A stretch of DNA of 47,207 bases from Solirubrobacterales bacterium (lineage in GTDB: Bacteria; Actinomycetota; Thermoleophilia; Solirubrobacterales; 70-9). Location of the stretch: the NCBI GenBank assembly GCA_035573435.1, contig DATMZR010000041.1:1-47207 (forward strand), read 5' to 3'. Both the position numbers and the translations under genes were made by a program. Shown here piece after piece: positions 45,130-47,207 of the stretch. A model generated the notes under the pieces. It was given only the letters and a program-made list of their open reading frames with translations, made no database searches and was not told the origin of the DNA. Position 1 is the stretch's first letter. Every line of letters begins with the position of its first letter.

Positions 45130-46563
45130 GTGACGCCTGAACGGCAGACCCTGACCGCCGCGCGCACTCCATGGCTCGCTCGGGCCGCGGCCGGCGCGGC
45201 GCTGATCGCCGGCTTGGTGCTGGTGCTCGTAGTCCTGTTCGGCAACGGCAACGGCCGCACCTATCACCTGCTGTTCGAGAACGGCGGCCAGCTCGTCTCC
45301 GGCAACGAGGTGCTGCGAGCCGGGCAAAAAATCGGCAGCGTCAAGGACGTCACCCTCACAGACGACAGCCAGGCCGAGGTGACGATCTCGGTGGACGAGC
45401 CGCTGCACGAGGGAACCTCGGCGACCATCCGGGCCACCTCCCTGTCGGGGATTGCGAACCGCTACGTCTCGATTACCCCGGGCCCCGACAACACCACGGA
45501 GCTCGACGACGGGGCGACGCTGTCGGGCGAGAAGACCACCTCGCCGGTCGACTTGGACCAGATCTTCAACACGTTGCGCCCGCGGACGCAGAAGGCCCTG
45601 CGGAACGTGATCCAGGGCTCCGCGTCGCTTTACGCCAACCACGCGGAGGGTGCACAGAGAACCTACAAGTACTTTGCGCCCGGCCTGTCGACGTCCCGAC
45701 GACTGTTCGCGGAGGTGAACTTCGACAGCCGGTCGCTCAGCCAGTTCCTGGTTCAGGGATCGCGGGCGCTCGGAGCGATCGCGGACCGCCGCGACGACCT
45801 CTCGGCGCTGACTCAGAACGCGAACGAGTTCCTCGGGGCGATCGCTCAAGAGCAAACCGCTCTGGACACCTCGCTGCAGGCCTTCCCTCCGGCGCTTCGC
45901 CAGGCGAACACCACCTTCGTCAACGTGCGAGCGTTCCTCGACGACCTGACGCCGCTGGTCAACGAGTTCAAGCCGGCGACCAAGGATCTCGCGCCGTTCC
46001 TCCGCAAGCTGCGTCCGGTGGCCGAGCGGTCGATCCCCGTCTTCCACGACCTCCGCCTAACGGTCAACCGCAGTGGCCCGACGAACGATCTGACGGACTC
46101 GCTGCAGGAGCTGCCGAAAATCGAGAACAAGGCGAGCAGCTCGGTCCCCCGGACCATCGCAGGGCTCGACGCCTCCCAGCCCACAATCGAGTTCGCCCGT
46201 CCGTACATGCCCGACCTGATGGGCTTCCTCTCCAAGTTCGCCGAGGTCACGTCCTTCTACGACGCGAATGGCCACTACGCGCGCGTCTCCACCGCCCAGG
46301 CGAATCTCTTCCACTACTGCAAGTCGGGCGACACCAACTCACATTGCACCGGGGGCGGCGGGCCCTACACGACCGGCCAGCTCGCGCCGATTCCGCCGAG
46401 CGAGCAGTTCAACGACCTCGAATTCGACATCTTCACCCGCTGCCCGGGCGGCGCCACGCAGCCGATCTCCGGCTCCAACCCGTTCACGGATGACGGCAGC
46501 CTGCTGAGCGGCGGACAGTCCCCGAACCCGAAGTGCGATCCCTCCGACGTTCCCCCTGGATGA
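45130..46563 (+). CDS. MCE/MlaD-family lipid-transport protein
   Basis: A 477-residue envelope protein. One N-terminal membrane helix (AAAGAALIAGLVLVLVVLFG) precedes the MCE domain (about 43–125: YHLLFENGGQLVSGNEVLRA, GQKIGSVKDVTL, ATIRATSLSGIANRYVSITP). A long helical region follows, then a Cys-containing, Gly/Pro-rich end. MCE proteins assemble into hexamers that carry lipids or sterols across the envelope for an ABC importer. It is the first gene of an mce operon, followed after 4 nt by a second MCE gene; permease genes are expected outside the window. Confidence 0.9.
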   Translation: MTPERQTLTAARTPWLARAAAGAALIAGLVLVLVVLFGNGNGRTYHLLFENGGQLVSGNEVLRAGQKIGSVKDVTLTDDSQAEVTISVDEPLHEGTSATIRATSLSGIANRYVSITPGPDNTTELDDGATLSGEKTTSPVDLDQIFNTLRPRTQKALRNVIQGSASLYANHAEGAQRTYKYFAPGLSTSRRLFAEVNFDSRSLSQFLVQGSRALGAIADRRDDLSALTQNANEFLGAIAQEQTALDTSLQAFPPALRQANTTFVNVRAFLDDLTPLVNEFKPATKDLAPFLRKLRPVAERSIPVFHDLRLTVNRSGPTNDLTDSLQELPKIENKASSSVPRTIAGLDASQPTIEFARPYMPDLMGFLSKFAEVTSFYDANGHYARVSTAQANLFHYCKSGDTNSHCTGGGGPYTTGQLAPIPPSEQFNDLEFDIFTRCPGGATQPISGSNPFTDDGSLLSGGQSPNPKCDPSDVPPG

Positions 46564-46567
46564 TGAG

Positions 46568-47207
46568 ATGAGGCGAATCGCAGCCATAGTCGCGCTCCTG
46601 GCCACGGCCACACTGACCGTCTTCGGCCAGGCCGCGAGCGGCGACGGGGACGACTACGAGGTCCGCGCGATCTTCGACAACGGCGGCTTCCTGGTCCCCG
46701 GCGAGCAGGTGCGGATCGCCGGCGCCAACGTCGGGTCCGTGTCGTCCGTCGCGGTTACGCTGCCGGGCGAGGAGGCGCGCCGCGACGGTTCGGAGGATCC
46801 CGGCAAGGCGGTGGTCGTGATGAAGATCGACGAGGCCGGCTTCCAGGACTTCCGCCAGGACGCCACCTGCCTGATCCGTCCCCAGTCGCTGCTGGGCGAG
46901 AAGTACGTCGACTGCAAGCCCACCAAACCGCGGGCGCCGGGCTCCGAGCCGCCACCGGCTCTGGACGTGGTTCCCGACGGCCAGCCCGGAGCCGGGCAGC
47001 ACTTCCTGCCGCTGGAGAACAACGGCAAGGAAGTCGACATCGACCTGATCAACAACATCATGCGCGAGCCCTACGCCGACCGCTTCCGGCTGATCCTCAA
47101 CGACCTGGGAGCCGGGTTCGCGGCCCGCGGGAAGGACCTCGCGGCGATCATCAGGCGCGCCGACCCGGCGCTGCGCCAGACCAACCGGGTCCTGGCCGAG
47201 CTCGCCA
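46568..47207 (+). CDS. second MCE/MlaD-family protein (partial, runs off the window)
   Basis: An ATG at 46568 opens a frame to the end of the window, 213 codons. It starts with a signal-anchor-like segment (MRRIAAIVALLATATLTVFG) and an MCE domain (YEVRAIFDNGGFLVPGEQVR, GANVGSVSSVAVTL, CLIRPQSLLGEKYVDC). The domain carries a 12–15 residue insertion around GEEARRDGSEDPG. The helical region begins near residue 160. The spacing of 4 nt from the first MCE gene indicates one operon. The C-terminus is not visible. Confidence 0.88.
   Translation, partial: MRRIAAIVALLATATLTVFGQAASGDGDDYEVRAIFDNGGFLVPGEQVRIAGANVGSVSSVAVTLPGEEARRDGSEDPGKAVVVMKIDEAGFQDFRQDATCLIRPQSLLGEKYVDCKPTKPRAPGSEPPPALDVVPDGQPGAGQHFLPLENNGKEVDIDLINNIMREPYADRFRLILNDLGAGFAARGKDLAAIIRRADPALRQTNRVLAELA

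Overview
The window is GC-rich, gene-dense DNA that fits an actinobacterium of the class Thermoleophilia (Solirubrobacterales type). The evidence is the very high GC, frequent GTG/TTG starts, SRP RNA–dnaX–ybaB–recR synteny, Mce and LCP envelope genes, DUF1326, secreted RCC1 and delta-60 repeat proteins, and an AidB-type acyl-CoA dehydrogenase. The taxonomic call is inference from gene content; there is no 16S gene here.

Positions 1–6850 are an accessory region. It starts with a tandem array of small SnoaL-like genes, the third of which is cut off by a repeat. It ends at an intact tRNA-Val(CAC) gene on the minus strand (6776–6847). Between them lie three 46–47 bp copies of the tRNA 3' portion, all in the tRNA's orientation. 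Each is fused to a linker, three or four 10-bp direct repeats (GGATGTGCGC type) and a hairpin; a fourth copy lacks the tRNA part. The spaces between copies hold a DenV-type pyrimidine-dimer glycosylase, a 2H phosphoesterase with a tyrosine phosphatase, and two secreted beta-propeller proteins with near-identical promoters (TTGACC–17 bp–TAGGTT). The layout suggests repeated accretion of small cargo next to a tRNA attachment site.

Positions 6900–20130 are mostly core genome: DUF1326 protein, SRP RNA, a secreted M15-like peptidase, dnaX–ybaB–recR, a PadR–MMPL exporter operon with a palindrome at the regulator's start codon, lysC–asd (aspartate pathway), a large polytopic membrane protein and a CPA1 Na+/H+ antiporter.

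Positions 20150–33020 are central metabolism and stress: a succinate dehydrogenase made of SdhA, SdhB and a two-CCG-domain HdrB-like subunit with no cytochrome b subunit, a site-2 protease divergent from an M28 peptidase, an AidB-like dehydrogenase, icd–mdh (TCA cycle), a coiled-coil/winged-helix protein, a fatty acid hydroxylase family protein, a small Cys-rich protein and an MBL hydrolase.

Positions 33070–47207 contain hsp20–lon, an MBL hydrolase, a TetR regulator, a probable R2-like ligand-binding oxidase fused to an SCP2-like lipid-binding domain, glyS, an FmdB zinc ribbon, an LCP cell-wall ligase, a ROK kinase, rsmI and the start of an mce operon that runs off the window.

Across the window many genes have a TANNNT hexamer 6–11 nt before the start codon and no Shine-Dalgarno sequence, which points to widespread leaderless transcription. 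The items most worth a second look are the tRNA-Val-derived modular repeats, the R2lox–SCP2 fusion with its palindrome, and a covarying hairpin pair between convergent genes.
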